In this document: piece after piece, positions 1 through 8,871 of the stretch
How the letters are laid out: each line of letters begins with the position of its first letter
How positions within the stretch are numbered: the first letter of the stretch is position 1
Assembly (NCBI GenBank): GCA_964483805.1
Contig: CAZADH010000113.1
Coordinates: 1-17,704 of the forward strand
Reading direction: 5' to 3'
Origin: CAZADH01 sp964483805
GTDB taxonomy: Bacteria; Muiribacteriota; Ozemobacteria; Ozemobacterales; Ozemobacteraceae
Length of the DNA stretch: 17,704 bases
The notes under the pieces: generated by a model
The model's database searches: none
What the model saw: only the letters and a program-made list of their open reading frames with translations
What the model was told of the DNA's origin: nothing
Made by a program: the position numbers and the translations under genes

Positions 1-1297
1 GGAGCCCCGCGGCGAGGCACCAACACGCCGGCGCGCCGAGGGCCGCGAGGAGCCCGAATCCCCCGGCGAGGGCGCCGAGAATACCGCCGGCCGTGTTGGC
101 CGCGGCCACCAGGCCGGTATGCCGACCAATGTGATGGCGGCCCCGTCCGTAGAGGGCAATCAACAGGGGATACTGCAGGCCGGCGATCACCGCGGTCGGG
201 CCGACGACCAGGCCGGCAATGGTCATCCAGGCGAGAACACGGTGGGTGAAGGAGACGGCGGCCAGAGAGGAAAGCACGGCAGCGAACACCGCAATCCGAT
301 CGCCGAGTGCGAACGGCACCATGATGAACAAAGCCTCGAGGGCGCAAGTGCCGGCCAGATGGCAGACGCGCAGATCGCGACCGTGGGCGGTGCCTGCGAA
401 CAGGTAGCCGCCCAGGCCGATGCCGGCGAGAATGACGGAGAGTATCGCCCCGAACGAATAGGTCGACCCGCCCAACAGCGGCGTCAGCACGCGATACCAG
501 ACCAGTTCCATGAGCATGAAGGCGAACCCCGCGACGAGGGCGGTGGCGAGAATGAACGCCCGTTGCCGAGCCGAAGGCACGGCAGGGTCGTCGGCGACCG
601 GCCGGGGTTCGGGTGGTTCGGCGGGCGTGGGGTTCGGTGGCGTCGGGGACGCATGGTCGTCGTCTGCGGCGATGGTGGGCCGCTGCCGGGCAAGATTGTG
701 GGCGCCGACCGCGACCAGCACATTGATGCAGCATGCTGTCCACAGGGTCGCCCGCAGCCCGCCGGCCTCGATCATGACGAACGTCGCCGCCAGCGTGCCA
801 AACACCGCGCCGATTGTATTTATCCCGTAAATAAGCGCCGTCGACTCCCGGTTCGCTTCGCCGTCGCCGGTGACGGCGCGGGCGAGCGCCGGCAGCGTGC
901 CGCCCATCAGGATGGTGGGCGGCAGGAGCACGGCTGCCGTGAGCGCGAGCCGCACCAGGGTTGCCGGCAGGGGCCCCAGGGCGGCGCTGCCGCCCGCCTG
1001 GAGATGCAGTTCGCGGGCACCGGACAGAAGCCACGGAGTCAGTGCCGCACCCGCAGCGATCAGCAGTTCGAGTTGGGCATACCACGCCAGCGGGCGGGGG
1101 GCACGATCGGCGCGTGGCCCCAACAGCCAGGCCCCGAGGCCGAGCCCGCCCATGAACACCGCGACCACGGCGGCGTTGGCCGCGGTCGAGGCCCCGAAGA
1201 CCAGGCGAAAGGCCTGGAGCCAGACGATCTGGTAGATGAGAGCGCAGGCGCCGCTGGTGCCGACGAGGGCAGCGATCCGCCACCGGTGCAGGGTCAT
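1..1297 (-). CDS. Fused MFS / spermidine-synthase-type membrane protein (N-terminal part, cut by window edge)
   Basis: The minus frame opens at an ATG (1297-1295) and stays open for 432 codons to the window edge, so the C-terminus is missing. The product is a multi-pass membrane protein with roughly a dozen hydrophobic segments. Its N-terminus carries the motifs of the fused MFS/spermidine synthase family: ALIYQIVWLQAFRLVFG near residue 20, FMGGLGLGAWLLG near 50, PPTILMGGTLPALAR near 130 and YGINTIGAVFG near 155. A proline-rich cytosolic or periplasmic loop (about 210-235) separates two membrane halves. In the family a Rossmann-fold aminopropyltransferase-like domain follows; here it would lie beyond the window, so catalytic residues cannot be judged. 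The gene starts 49 bases after the HEAT/TPR gene on the same strand, so co-transcription is likely. Substrate is unknown. The conserved INT is written ATA-AAT-ACA, unusual for this GC-rich DNA. Confidence 0.85.
   Translation of the reverse strand, partial: MTLHRWRIAALVGTSGACALIYQIVWLQAFRLVFGASTAANAAVVAVFMGGLGLGAWLLGPRADRAPRPLAWYAQLELLIAAGAALTPWLLSGARELHLQAGGSAALGPLPATLVRLALTAAVLLPPTILMGGTLPALARAVTGDGEANRESTALIYGINTIGAVFGTLAATFVMIEAGGLRATLWTACCINVLVAVGAHNLARQRPTIAADDDHASPTPPNPTPAEPPEPRPVADDPAVPSARQRAFILATALVAGFAFMLMELVWYRVLTPLLGGSTYSFGAILSVILAGIGLGGYLFAGTAHGRDLRVCHLAGTCALEALFIMVPFALGDRIAVFAAVLSSLAAVSFTHRVLAWMTIAGLVVGPTAVIAGLQYPLLIALYGRGRHHIGRHTGLVAAANTAGGILGALAGGFGLLAALGAPACWCLAAGL
817..833. 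repeat. AT-rich inverted repeat inside the MFS gene
   Basis: TATTTA and TAAATA form perfect 6-base arms around a 5-base spacer (TCCCG). It lies in the codons for the conserved YGINT motif and uses rare codons ATT, ATA, AAT and ACA. It contains the word TAAATACA (on the minus strand), found three more times in the window. Function unknown. Confidence 0.45.
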
Positions 1298-1346
1298 CGG
1301 TGTCTTGTGGGCCGCTCTGGCTGCAGGTTGGCGCGACGGCGCGGCA

Positions 1347-3680
1347 TCACGCCGGAGCCGGGCTCAACAGCCGCTCGCGCAGATCGCGCACCGCTTGCAG
1401 GCCGGCGACGTCGGCCGGCACGGTGGCCAGTGCGCGGTCGAGCACGGCGACCGCTTCGTCCCGTTTGCCCTGGCGGGCCAGGATGACCGCCCAGTGGTAG
1501 AACACCCCCGGGTCGCGCGGGTCGGCGTCGGCCGCCGCGCGATACTGGGCGATGGCGGGCTCGAACCGCCCCAGTTTCTGGTAGGCGAACGCGAGGTTGG
1601 CCAGAACCCGCGGTGGCGGCGCTTGATACCGTCGCCCGAGTTCGTATTGCTGCACCGCTTCCGCGTAACGCCCCTCTTTTAGCAGCATATTGCCGAGGTT
1701 GAACCGCTGCGGTGCCAGGTCGGGCTGCAAATTGAGCGCCTTGGCGAGCGTGGTGATGGCGTCGGCGGCGCGGCCGGTCTTGTAGAGCACCACGGCCAGG
1801 TGGATGAGGGATTGCACGTGAAACGGATCGAGATGCAGGACCCGCTGATAACACGCAATGGCCTGCTCGTGGCGGCCGAGTTGGAACGCGAGATTGCCGG
1901 AAAACAACAGCGCCGCCAGATCGTCGGGATGGTCGCGGGTGAACGCTTCGGCCGCGGCGAGCGCCTCGGCGAGCCGACCGCCGCGGAACAACTGGAGAAA
2001 CGCACTGCGGCGTTCTTCGCTGCCGCCCGCAGTTGCCGGCATCGGCGTTGGTACCCCGGGAACCGCGGGGCGTTGCTGAGCAATATGAGATACAGACGAT
2101 GTATTGACGATATCGGTGCCTGGGGTTGTCGGTGGCACGGGGGCCGCCGGGACCTTGACCTTGGCGAGCGCCGTGCGCAACGACTGGGGCAGCGGATTGC
2201 GGTCGATCTCGCGCAACGCCGTGCCGATGCGACCGTAGACGAAGGCGGCCGAGATCTGTACCGCCCGGTCTTTGTCGCCAAGCATGACGAGCAGGTGGTC
2301 GATGATGCTCAGGTCGCCGCACCAGAACAGGGCCTTGGCCGCATTGGCCCGGGTGCGGTTGTCGGGGTCGTTCAGCAACGGTCGCAACAACGGCACCGCC
2401 TCGTCGGCGAGAACCTGCTCCAGCGATTCGACGGCATTGGCGCGCACCCGTGAATCACGATCGCGCAGGGCCAGTTCGAGAACCGGCAGACCGGCGCGGT
2501 CGCCGATCCCACCGAGGGCCGAGATCAGGGCGGAGCGGACCTGGAAATTGCGTTCGTTGTTCCACAGCCGCGCCAGGGCGGGCACCACCGTCGGGGCGCG
2601 AAACCGTCCCAGCGCTTGCACCGCTTGCAGGCGGACGAACGAGGTCTGGTCGCCCAGCAGTTGCAACAGCAGGTCGAGTTGGCGTTCACCGGCCCGTTGG
2701 TTCAGCGCGCGCGCTGCGTTCTTCTTCACGTCGGCGTCGTCGTCGCGCAGCAGGTCGATGACCATCGGCAGCGCCTGCGGATGGTCGACCACTGAAAGGA
2801 TGTAACCAAGCGTGGCGCGCATCCATTTGTCGGGGTCGTTGCGCATGCCGGCGACGATCGGTTCGTGCTCGCGGCTGCCGAGGCGGGCCACGGCGATGAG
2901 AGCGTTGCCGCGGACCCGGTTGTCGCTGTGCTTCGTCCAGGGGTGGATCAACGGCAGGGCTTTGTCGAACGGCATGCCCATGCTGACCACCGCCTCGATG
3001 GCATTCGCCTTGACCCGGTGGTCGGGGTCACGCAGCAGGCGGGTCAAAACCGGCACGGTCGAGAGATCGCGCAACCGGCCGATGGCCCCGACGAGCGCCG
3101 CCCGTTTGCGTTCGTTGCGCTCCTTGAGAACCATGGCGGCAATCGGATTGCTGGCCCGGTGATCGCCGATGCGAGCCAGGGCATCGACCACGTTGAGGAA
3201 CAGCCACTCGTTGCCCTCGCTCAGGCCCGCCAGCAGCGGCGAGACCGCCCGTGCTTCACGCAGGCGCCCCAGCGCGGTGGCGCAGTGAAAGCGGACATTG
3301 GGATCGGCATCGCTCAGCCCCTTGATCAGGCTGTCGATCGCGCGCGGGTCGGCGAACGCGCCCAGAGCCTGCGCGATGTTGTGCCGTACGTCGCGGTCGT
3401 CCTCGTTGAACGCCAGCAGCAGCGGCTCGATGGCGCGGGGGTCGCCGATCTCGGCCAGCGCCAGCGGCAGTTGTTCGTCTTGTTTCTCGCGACGCAGCGC
3501 GTCGATGAGGGGGCGCACCGCGTCATCGGCGCCCAACCGCCCGAGGGCCTTCGCCGCCTCGCTGCGCAGCAGGGGTTCCGCGTGATCGAGCAGTCCGATG
3601 AGGTGGTGGACCCCGTCGCGCAACAACCAAAGACCGCGTCGGCGCAGGTCGGTGCTGGTGTCGCCGTCAGTCATCGTCAT
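1347..3680 (-). CDS. HEAT-repeat / TPR fusion protein
   Basis: A 777-residue soluble protein with no signal peptide or membrane segment. Residues about 20-490 are a run of HEAT (PBS-lyase-type) repeats of about 31 residues with the recurring pattern 'D.D..VR..A..ALG...D..A...L...L', for example DDRDVRHNIAQALG and DPDHRVKANAIEAV. A low-complexity Pro/Thr/Ser linker (about 505-555) joins this to four or five TPR units (about 560-765), for example ALLFSGNLAFQLGRHEQAIA and RFNLGNMLLKEGRYAEAVQQ. Both modules are superhelical protein-binding scaffolds, so a role as an adaptor is inferred; no catalytic motif is visible. The ATG at 3680 (MTMTDG) has no strong ribosome binding site; the second ATG two codons later is equally possible. 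It is followed at 49 bases by the MFS/spermidine synthase gene. The linker contains a cluster of rare AT-ending codons and an inverted repeat (2090-2104). Confidence 0.88.
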   Translation of the reverse strand: MTMTDGDTSTDLRRRGLWLLRDGVHHLIGLLDHAEPLLRSEAAKALGRLGADDAVRPLIDALRREKQDEQLPLALAEIGDPRAIEPLLLAFNEDDRDVRHNIAQALGAFADPRAIDSLIKGLSDADPNVRFHCATALGRLREARAVSPLLAGLSEGNEWLFLNVVDALARIGDHRASNPIAAMVLKERNERKRAALVGAIGRLRDLSTVPVLTRLLRDPDHRVKANAIEAVVSMGMPFDKALPLIHPWTKHSDNRVRGNALIAVARLGSREHEPIVAGMRNDPDKWMRATLGYILSVVDHPQALPMVIDLLRDDDADVKKNAARALNQRAGERQLDLLLQLLGDQTSFVRLQAVQALGRFRAPTVVPALARLWNNERNFQVRSALISALGGIGDRAGLPVLELALRDRDSRVRANAVESLEQVLADEAVPLLRPLLNDPDNRTRANAAKALFWCGDLSIIDHLLVMLGDKDRAVQISAAFVYGRIGTALREIDRNPLPQSLRTALAKVKVPAAPVPPTTPGTDIVNTSSVSHIAQQRPAVPGVPTPMPATAGGSEERRSAFLQLFRGGRLAEALAAAEAFTRDHPDDLAALLFSGNLAFQLGRHEQAIACYQRVLHLDPFHVQSLIHLAVVLYKTGRAADAITTLAKALNLQPDLAPQRFNLGNMLLKEGRYAEAVQQYELGRRYQAPPPRVLANLAFAYQKLGRFEPAIAQYRAAADADPRDPGVFYHWAVILARQGKRDEAVAVLDRALATVPADVAGLQAVRDLRERLLSPAPA
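2090..2104. repeat. Inverted repeat ATACA-N5-TGTAT in the HEAT/TPR linker
   Basis: Perfect 5-base arms around GACGA, also readable as ATAC-N7-GTAT. It lies in the linker codons (V-N-T-S-S-V-S), which use AAT, ACA, TCT, GTA, CAT and ATT, all scarce in the surrounding gene. The adjoining 13-mer GTCAATACATCGT (minus strand, 2096-2108) recurs exactly at 7366-7378 within meaB. Confidence 0.5.
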
Positions 3681-3724
3681 TGCTTGCGATTCGCTCAGCG
3701 TGGCCCCGGCGCGATGCGGCCAAG

Positions 3725-3753
3725 AAAAAAAGGGAGAGTGCGTTCACTCTCCC
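3725..3753 (-). terminator. Intrinsic terminator of the small tudor-like gene
   Basis: GGGAGAGTG (3732-3740), loop CGTT, CACTCTCCC (3745-3753) is a perfect 9-bp stem. Read on the minus strand it is followed by seven T residues (3731-3725). It sits 32 bases past the stop codon of the 91-residue gene and just ahead of the HEAT/TPR gene, so it should insulate the two. Confidence 0.88.
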
Positions 3754-3785
3754 CTTTGTGGTCGCAAGCGCGCCTGGGTTGTCGA

Positions 3786-4061
3786 TCAACCCGCGCGGTG
3801 GTCCATGATCAGAATTTTCGTGCCGACTTTTCCGAATTGGACCTTGATCTTTTTGAGGCCGTCATTGGTGGTGCCGACCTCTTTGATCTCGCCCACGTCA
3901 TCCCAGTTTTTGTGGACGATTACTTCACCCTCGCCATACGACTGGGTCGGGTCATACTCGCGAGGTGTGTCTTTCGAACCCACCTCGACTGCCTTCTTGG
4001 ACTCAACAACCGGGGCTTCCTGGGTTGCAGATGACTTCTTGGTGCTCTTCGCCTTGGCCAT
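3786..4061 (-). CDS. Small protein with a C-terminal tudor/SH3-like domain
   Basis: The 91-residue product has a Lys/Ser/Ala-rich, probably disordered N-terminal tail (1-35) and a compact beta domain (about 36-88). The domain pattern is 'Y..GE.IVH..W.D.GE..E......KIKVQFGKVGTKILI'. This resembles the small barrel at the C-terminus of UvrD/PcrA helicases and CarD/TRCF-type RNA-polymerase-interacting domains, and is close to short uncharacterised proteins common in deltaproteobacteria-like genomes. A nucleic-acid or RNA-polymerase contact is inferred from the fold and basic tail, not shown. The ATG at 4061 is 9 bases from a strong AAGGGAGGA site; another ATG at 4068 is out of frame. The gene has its own consensus promoter and terminator, so it is a monocistron likely to be highly expressed. 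Its codons are less GC-rich than neighbours, partly from its Lys content. Confidence 0.85.
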   Translation of the reverse strand: MAKAKSTKKSSATQEAPVVESKKAVEVGSKDTPREYDPTQSYGEGEVIVHKNWDDVGEIKEVGTTNDGLKKIKVQFGKVGTKILIMDHRAG

Positions 4062-4098
4062 CGATCATCGTCCTCCCTTGGCGTTTTGCTAACGCAAC

Positions 4099-4127
4099 AT
4101 TATATGTCGCCGGGCGTGCAATGTCAA
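4099..4127 (-). promoter_or_regulatory. Consensus sigma70-type promoter of the tudor-like gene
   Basis: On the minus strand TTGACA (4127-4122) is followed after exactly 17 bases by TATAAT (4104-4099), matching the sigma70/sigmaA consensus at all twelve positions. The start codon lies at 4061, giving a leader of about 30 bases. An inverted repeat GCGTT-N5-AACGC (4081-4095) overlaps the expected start site and could be an operator. Confidence 0.9.
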
Positions 4128-4154
4128 TCGTGATCGAAATCGCCGGGTACCCCG

Positions 4155-4169
4155 TGCCGCAAAGCGGCA
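4155..4169 (-). other. GC hairpin after dapL
   Basis: TGCCGC-AAA-GCGGCA is a perfect 6-bp stem 36 bases past the dapL stop. It has no T-run on the minus strand, so it may be a weak or Rho-assisted end signal. The palindrome CGGGTACCCG lies next to it. Confidence 0.3.
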
Positions 4170-4204
4170 ACGACCGCCGGCGGCCGGAGAAAACCCTCTG
4201 CCGG

Positions 4205-5410
4205 TCAGTGCCCGGCGAACGTCGGTTTGAGTTGATCCCAGACCTTGGCGAAGCGGTCGCGGCCGGCAAGGATGTCGGCATCGGACAACGTCAGGGCGAA
4301 GCGGATGTACCCTTCACCGGCGGCGCCGAACCCGACCCCCGGCGTCGTGACGATCCCACCGATGTTGAGCAGATCTTTGACCAGGCGGATGCTGTCGAAA
4401 CCTTCGGGGACCGGCGCCCACAGGTAGAACGTGCCGCGTGGGCATTCGACCGGCCAACCCAGGTCGTGCAGTACGCCGGTCAGCGCCTTGGCGCGGGCGG
4501 CGTAAATCCGATTCATCGCTTCGATCATGGCGTCGCCCGCCGGCGACAACGCGGCGATCGCGGCGTCCTGCACGGCGGTGAACGGTCCCGAGTCGAGATT
4601 CATTTTGTATTTCAGCAACGCCTGCACGAGCTGCGGGTTGCCGACGGCGAAACCGATGCGCCAGCCGGTCATGTTGTACGATTTCGACAGCGAGTGAAAC
4701 TCGATGGTGCAGTCTTTGGCGCCGTCGATCATCAGCGGCGTGAGCCGGTCGGCGTCGTTGTAGACGATCTCGGCGTACGAGCAGTCGTAGGCGAGAATGA
4801 CGTTGTGGGTGCGTGCCCACAGCACCAGGTCCTCGAGCCATTTGCGGTCGACCAGCGCACCGGTCGGGTTGTTGGGGTAGTTGAGAAACAGGATCTTGGC
4901 GCGGTCGAGTTCGTCTTTCGACAGCCAGGCGAAATCGGGTTTGAAATCTTTGGCCGGCAACAACGGCAGGGTCATGACTTCGGCGCCGGCGAAGCGCGCG
5001 TTGATGGCATAGACCGGATACGCGGGTTCGGGCACGAGCACGAGGTCGCCCGGATCGAGCATGGCGTGGCAGAAGTGGGCCAGGCCCTCCTTCGAACCGA
5101 TCAGGGCCGTCACCTCGGTGGCCGGATCGACCTCGACGCGGAAACGCCGGCGCAGGTAGCCGGCCACCGCCTGGCGGAACGCGAGCGAACCCTCGTAGTC
5201 GGGATACCGGTGGTTGGGGGCGTTCTTGATCGCGGCACTCATCGCGTCGACGACGAACTGGGGTGTCGGCAGATCGGGGTCGCCGATGCCGAGGTTCATG
5301 ATCGTGCGGCCCTGCGCCTGCAACTTGCGCTTGGCCTCGTCGATTTCGCGAAACAGATACGGGGGCAGGTCGCGGACGCGGAAGGATGGCTCGATCTTGC
5401 TCGGATTCAC
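4205..5410 (-). CDS. dapL: LL-diaminopimelate aminotransferase
   Basis: A 401-residue fold-type I PLP enzyme. It converts tetrahydrodipicolinate plus glutamate to LL-diaminopimelate, a shortcut in lysine and peptidoglycan synthesis. Visible motifs: GIGDPDLPTP (41-50), GSKEG (105-109), NYPNNPTG (177-184), and SLSKSYNMTGWRIGF with the PLP lysine at K243. The combination of YLF near 18-20, GIGDPD and SYNMTGWR is typical of the DapL group rather than plain aspartate aminotransferases, although related class-I aminotransferases share much of it. The start is GTG at 5410, 6-7 bases after AGGAG. It follows the acyl-CoA mutase gene on the same strand after 75 bases that hold an AT-rich inverted repeat. 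No metabolic link between the two is obvious, so it may have its own promoter there. Confidence 0.87.
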   Translation of the reverse strand: MNPSKIEPSFRVRDLPPYLFREIDEAKRKLQAQGRTIMNLGIGDPDLPTPQFVVDAMSAAIKNAPNHRYPDYEGSLAFRQAVAGYLRRRFRVEVDPATEVTALIGSKEGLAHFCHAMLDPGDLVLVPEPAYPVYAINARFAGAEVMTLPLLPAKDFKPDFAWLSKDELDRAKILFLNYPNNPTGALVDRKWLEDLVLWARTHNVILAYDCSYAEIVYNDADRLTPLMIDGAKDCTIEFHSLSKSYNMTGWRIGFAVGNPQLVQALLKYKMNLDSGPFTAVQDAAIAALSPAGDAMIEAMNRIYAARAKALTGVLHDLGWPVECPRGTFYLWAPVPEGFDSIRLVKDLLNIGGIVTTPGVGFGAAGEGYIRFALTLSDADILAGRDRFAKVWDQLKPTFAGH

Positions 5411-5436
5411 GGCAGTCTCCTCGTGGGGGTGTGTAA

Positions 5437-5451
5437 ATACATGTTATGTAT
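5437..5451. promoter_or_regulatory. Inverted repeat ATACAT-N3-ATGTAT upstream of dapL
   Basis: Perfect 6-base arms around GTT, 27 bases before the dapL start in the 75-base gap after the mutase gene. It is either an operator or part of a promoter (TATTTA-like hexamers are present on the minus strand). It has the ATAC-N7-GTAT form shared with 2090-2104. Confidence 0.5.
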
Positions 5452-5485
5452 CACGATTGCAGGTCTCGCGTTTGCGCAGTGGCAC

Positions 5486-7121
<1,636 letters not shown>

Positions 7122-7141
<20 letters not shown>

Positions 7142-8150
7142 GCGTTGCCTCCCGGATGGGCGTGATGCGGTCGAACTCGGCAGCGAGGATGCTGCGCGCG
7201 GCACGGGCCGGGGCGCACAGACGGGCCTCGACGGAGCGGATGACCGCGGCGCTGTCGTCGCGGTCGAGGTGGGCCTCGGCCCGGCGGCGCAGGGCCCAGG
7301 TCATCTGGTCGAGCAGTTCGTCGCGACACCGTTGCCGGCGCTTGCGCTGCAACTCGCGACTGGATGTCAATACATCGTGATGACGTGCGATGGCGGCCAC
7401 CAGGTCGTCGACGCCGAGGTTGGCGTTGGCCTGGGCCATGACCACTTCGGGCTGCCAGTCACCGTTGCCGCCGGTGGCGCCCATCGCCAGCATGCCCTCG
7501 AGTTCCATGCGCGTGCGGTCGGCGCCGGCGTGGTCGCGCTTGTTGATCACCAGCAGATCGGCGATCTCGAGGATGCCGGCCTTGATCGCCTGGATGTCGT
7601 CGCCGAGACCGGGCACCACCACGACGCAGCAGGTGTCGACCAGGCGCACCACCTCGACCTCGGACTGGCCGGTGCCGACGGTCTCGAGCAAAATGAGGTC
7701 GAAGCCAAAGGCATCGAGGATCTTCATGACGTCGCGGGTCGAGCGTGACAACCCGCCCAGATGACCGCGCGTGCCCAGGCTGCGAATGAACACCCCGGCG
7801 TCGTTGTTGCCGTGGGTCATGCGGATGCGGTCGCCGAGAATGGCTCCGCCCGAAAACGGCGAACTGGGATCGACGGCGAGCACCGCCACCGTCTTGCCCT
7901 GGGCGCGATACGCCGCGATGAGCTTGTCGACGAGCGTGCTCTTGCCGGCCCCGGGAAACCCGGTGATGCCGATGCTCATCGCCCGCCCCGACTTGAGGTG
8001 CACCACCGACAGCGCCTCTTCGAATCGCTCGGGTGCAGTTTCGACGAGGGTGATCAGGCGCGACAAGGCGCGACGATTGCCGTCGAGCGTCTGACGCAGC
8101 AGATGCAGCGACGAGTTGGGTGGGGCGCGACGGTCCTGAACCATAAGCAT
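7122..8150 (-). CDS. meaB: MeaB-type G-protein chaperone of a B12-dependent mutase
   Basis: A 342-residue GTPase of the SIMIBI/G3E class that guards cofactor loading and reactivation of B12-dependent acyl-CoA mutases. Motifs: P-loop GFPGAGKST (64-72), DPSSPFSGGAILGDRIRM (94-111), ETVGTGQSE (156-164) and the guanine-specificity motif NKRD (203-206). The N-terminal helical part and C-terminal helical dimerisation arm are both present and the length is normal for MeaB/ArgK. It is first in the operon, and its stop lies inside the start of the mutase gene, so the mutase is the obvious client. ATG at 8150 (MLMVQD) has no strong ribosome binding site; the ATG two codons on is an alternative. The codons for D-V-L-T at 7368-7380 are AT-rich and contain the 13-mer shared with 2096-2108. 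Confidence 0.92.
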
Positions 8151-8179
8151 GATTGCGGTCAGTCATTCTAGCCGAATGC

Positions 8180-8221
8180 CCCGGCGCCTGCAAGAGAGGC
8201 GCCGGCAACGCAGGCGCCGGG
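8180..8221. other. Three-armed alternative hairpin in the meaB / diiron-protein divergent gap
   Basis: CCCGGCGCCTG (8180-8190) can pair with AGGCGCCGG (8197-8205; 9 bp, 7-base loop) or with CAGGCGCCGGG (8211-8221; 11 bp). The two pairings exclude each other. It lies 30 bases upstream of meaB, so in the meaB leader if transcription starts beyond it. No T-run follows. It may be an attenuator-like leader or just a GC-rich repeat. Confidence 0.45.
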
Positions 8222-8246
8222 CCTTCCGAGACCGTGACCGGGTGAC

Positions 8247-8275
8247 TTGCGGTGACCCGAGGAATCGCCTATCCT
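8247..8275 (+). promoter_or_regulatory. Putative promoter of the ferritin-like gene
   Basis: TTGCGG (8247-8252), 17 bases, TATCCT (8270-8275), with the start codon at 8313 and a GGGGAGG ribosome binding site at 8299-8305. An inverted repeat CGGGT-N11-ACCCG (8239-8259) spans the -35 hexamer and could be an operator. The 9-mer TGCGGTGAC here recurs upstream of the TonB receptor gene. Confidence 0.45.
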
Positions 8276-8312
8276 GAACGTCGTTCGTCATATCCATCGG
8301 GGAGGTCCCGTC

Positions 8313-8789
8313 ATGTCGCAGAACCACGATCGCACCATCGGCCGTCTGGCCATCGCCAAGGAGAGGGCCGGCGCGGCGTTGTACCGTTCGCTCGAAAAAC
8401 AGTGCCGCCGCCACGATGTGCGCGAGATCTTCGGCCGCCTGGCCGCCGCCGAAGACATGCATGTGCAGCAGTTTACCGAGATCCTCGGGCGCGTCGGCAA
8501 CCTGCCGGCCATCGAAGACGACGACACCTGGCACTATCTCGAGACCCTCGCACTCGATAAATACACGGTCGTGCTCGATCGCCTCGAAGAAACCCTGCAT
8601 GACACCCGCTACGACGTGCAGGCTCTGCAATTGGCCCTGTCCTTCGAAACCAGCAGTATCCTGCTGTTCACCGAGTTGCGCGCCATGGTCGCCGAACCCC
8701 GCGAACAGAAACTGGTCGATGATCTCATCGCCCAGGAAAAGGGCCACATCCGCATGCTGCACCGCATGTGGGATGCGCAATACAACTGA
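8313..8789 (+). CDS. Ferritin-like diiron protein (rubrerythrin-type four-helix bundle)
   Basis: The 158-residue product has the spacing of diiron ligands of a ferritin-like bundle: E17 in helix A, E47-M-H-H50-type ExxH in helix B (AAAEDMH), E112 in helix C (SFETSS) and E142-x-x-H145 in helix D (QEKGH). There is no rubredoxin CxxC domain, so it is the 'ferritin-like domain only' class. These proteins usually act in peroxide or iron handling in the cytoplasm; the substrate here is not determinable. The ATG at 8313 follows a strong GGGGAGG site. It is transcribed divergently from meaB and followed after 82 bases by the zinc-ribbon/pilin-like gene, with a 6-bp hairpin (8826-8846, no T-run) between. 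Confidence 0.85.
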   Translation: MSQNHDRTIGRLAIAKERAGAALYRSLEKQCRRHDVREIFGRLAAAEDMHVQQFTEILGRVGNLPAIEDDDTWHYLETLALDKYTVVLDRLEETLHDTRYDVQALQLALSFETSSILLFTELRAMVAEPREQKLVDDLIAQEKGHIRMLHRMWDAQYN

Positions 8790-8871
8790 TTACGTGTGTG
8801 GTCGTACTCGCGGATCGTTGGCCTCGCCCGAAACTGCGTGTCGGGCCGCCGCTTCCGGGTGACGCGGGCGG

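Noticed and set aside
4097..4107. ACAT-N3-ATGT palindrome considered as another member of the AT-rich repeat family
   Set aside because: It is explained by the TATAAT -10 hexamer of the small tudor-like gene at exactly 17 bases from TTGACA.
7142..7204. Upstream in-frame ATG extending the mutase by 21 residues
   Set aside because: The extension is Ser/Arg/Pro-rich with no family similarity, while the ATG at 7141 has GGGAGG at proper spacing.
8180..8221. Cobalamin riboswitch upstream of meaB
   Set aside because: The leader is too short (under about 100 bases if start sites are near) and no B12-box-like conserved sequence is visible.
8826..8846. Hairpin GCCCGA-N9-TCGGGC after the ferritin-like gene as a terminator
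   Set aside because: Only six pairs and no T-run; mentioned with the neighbouring gene but not called.
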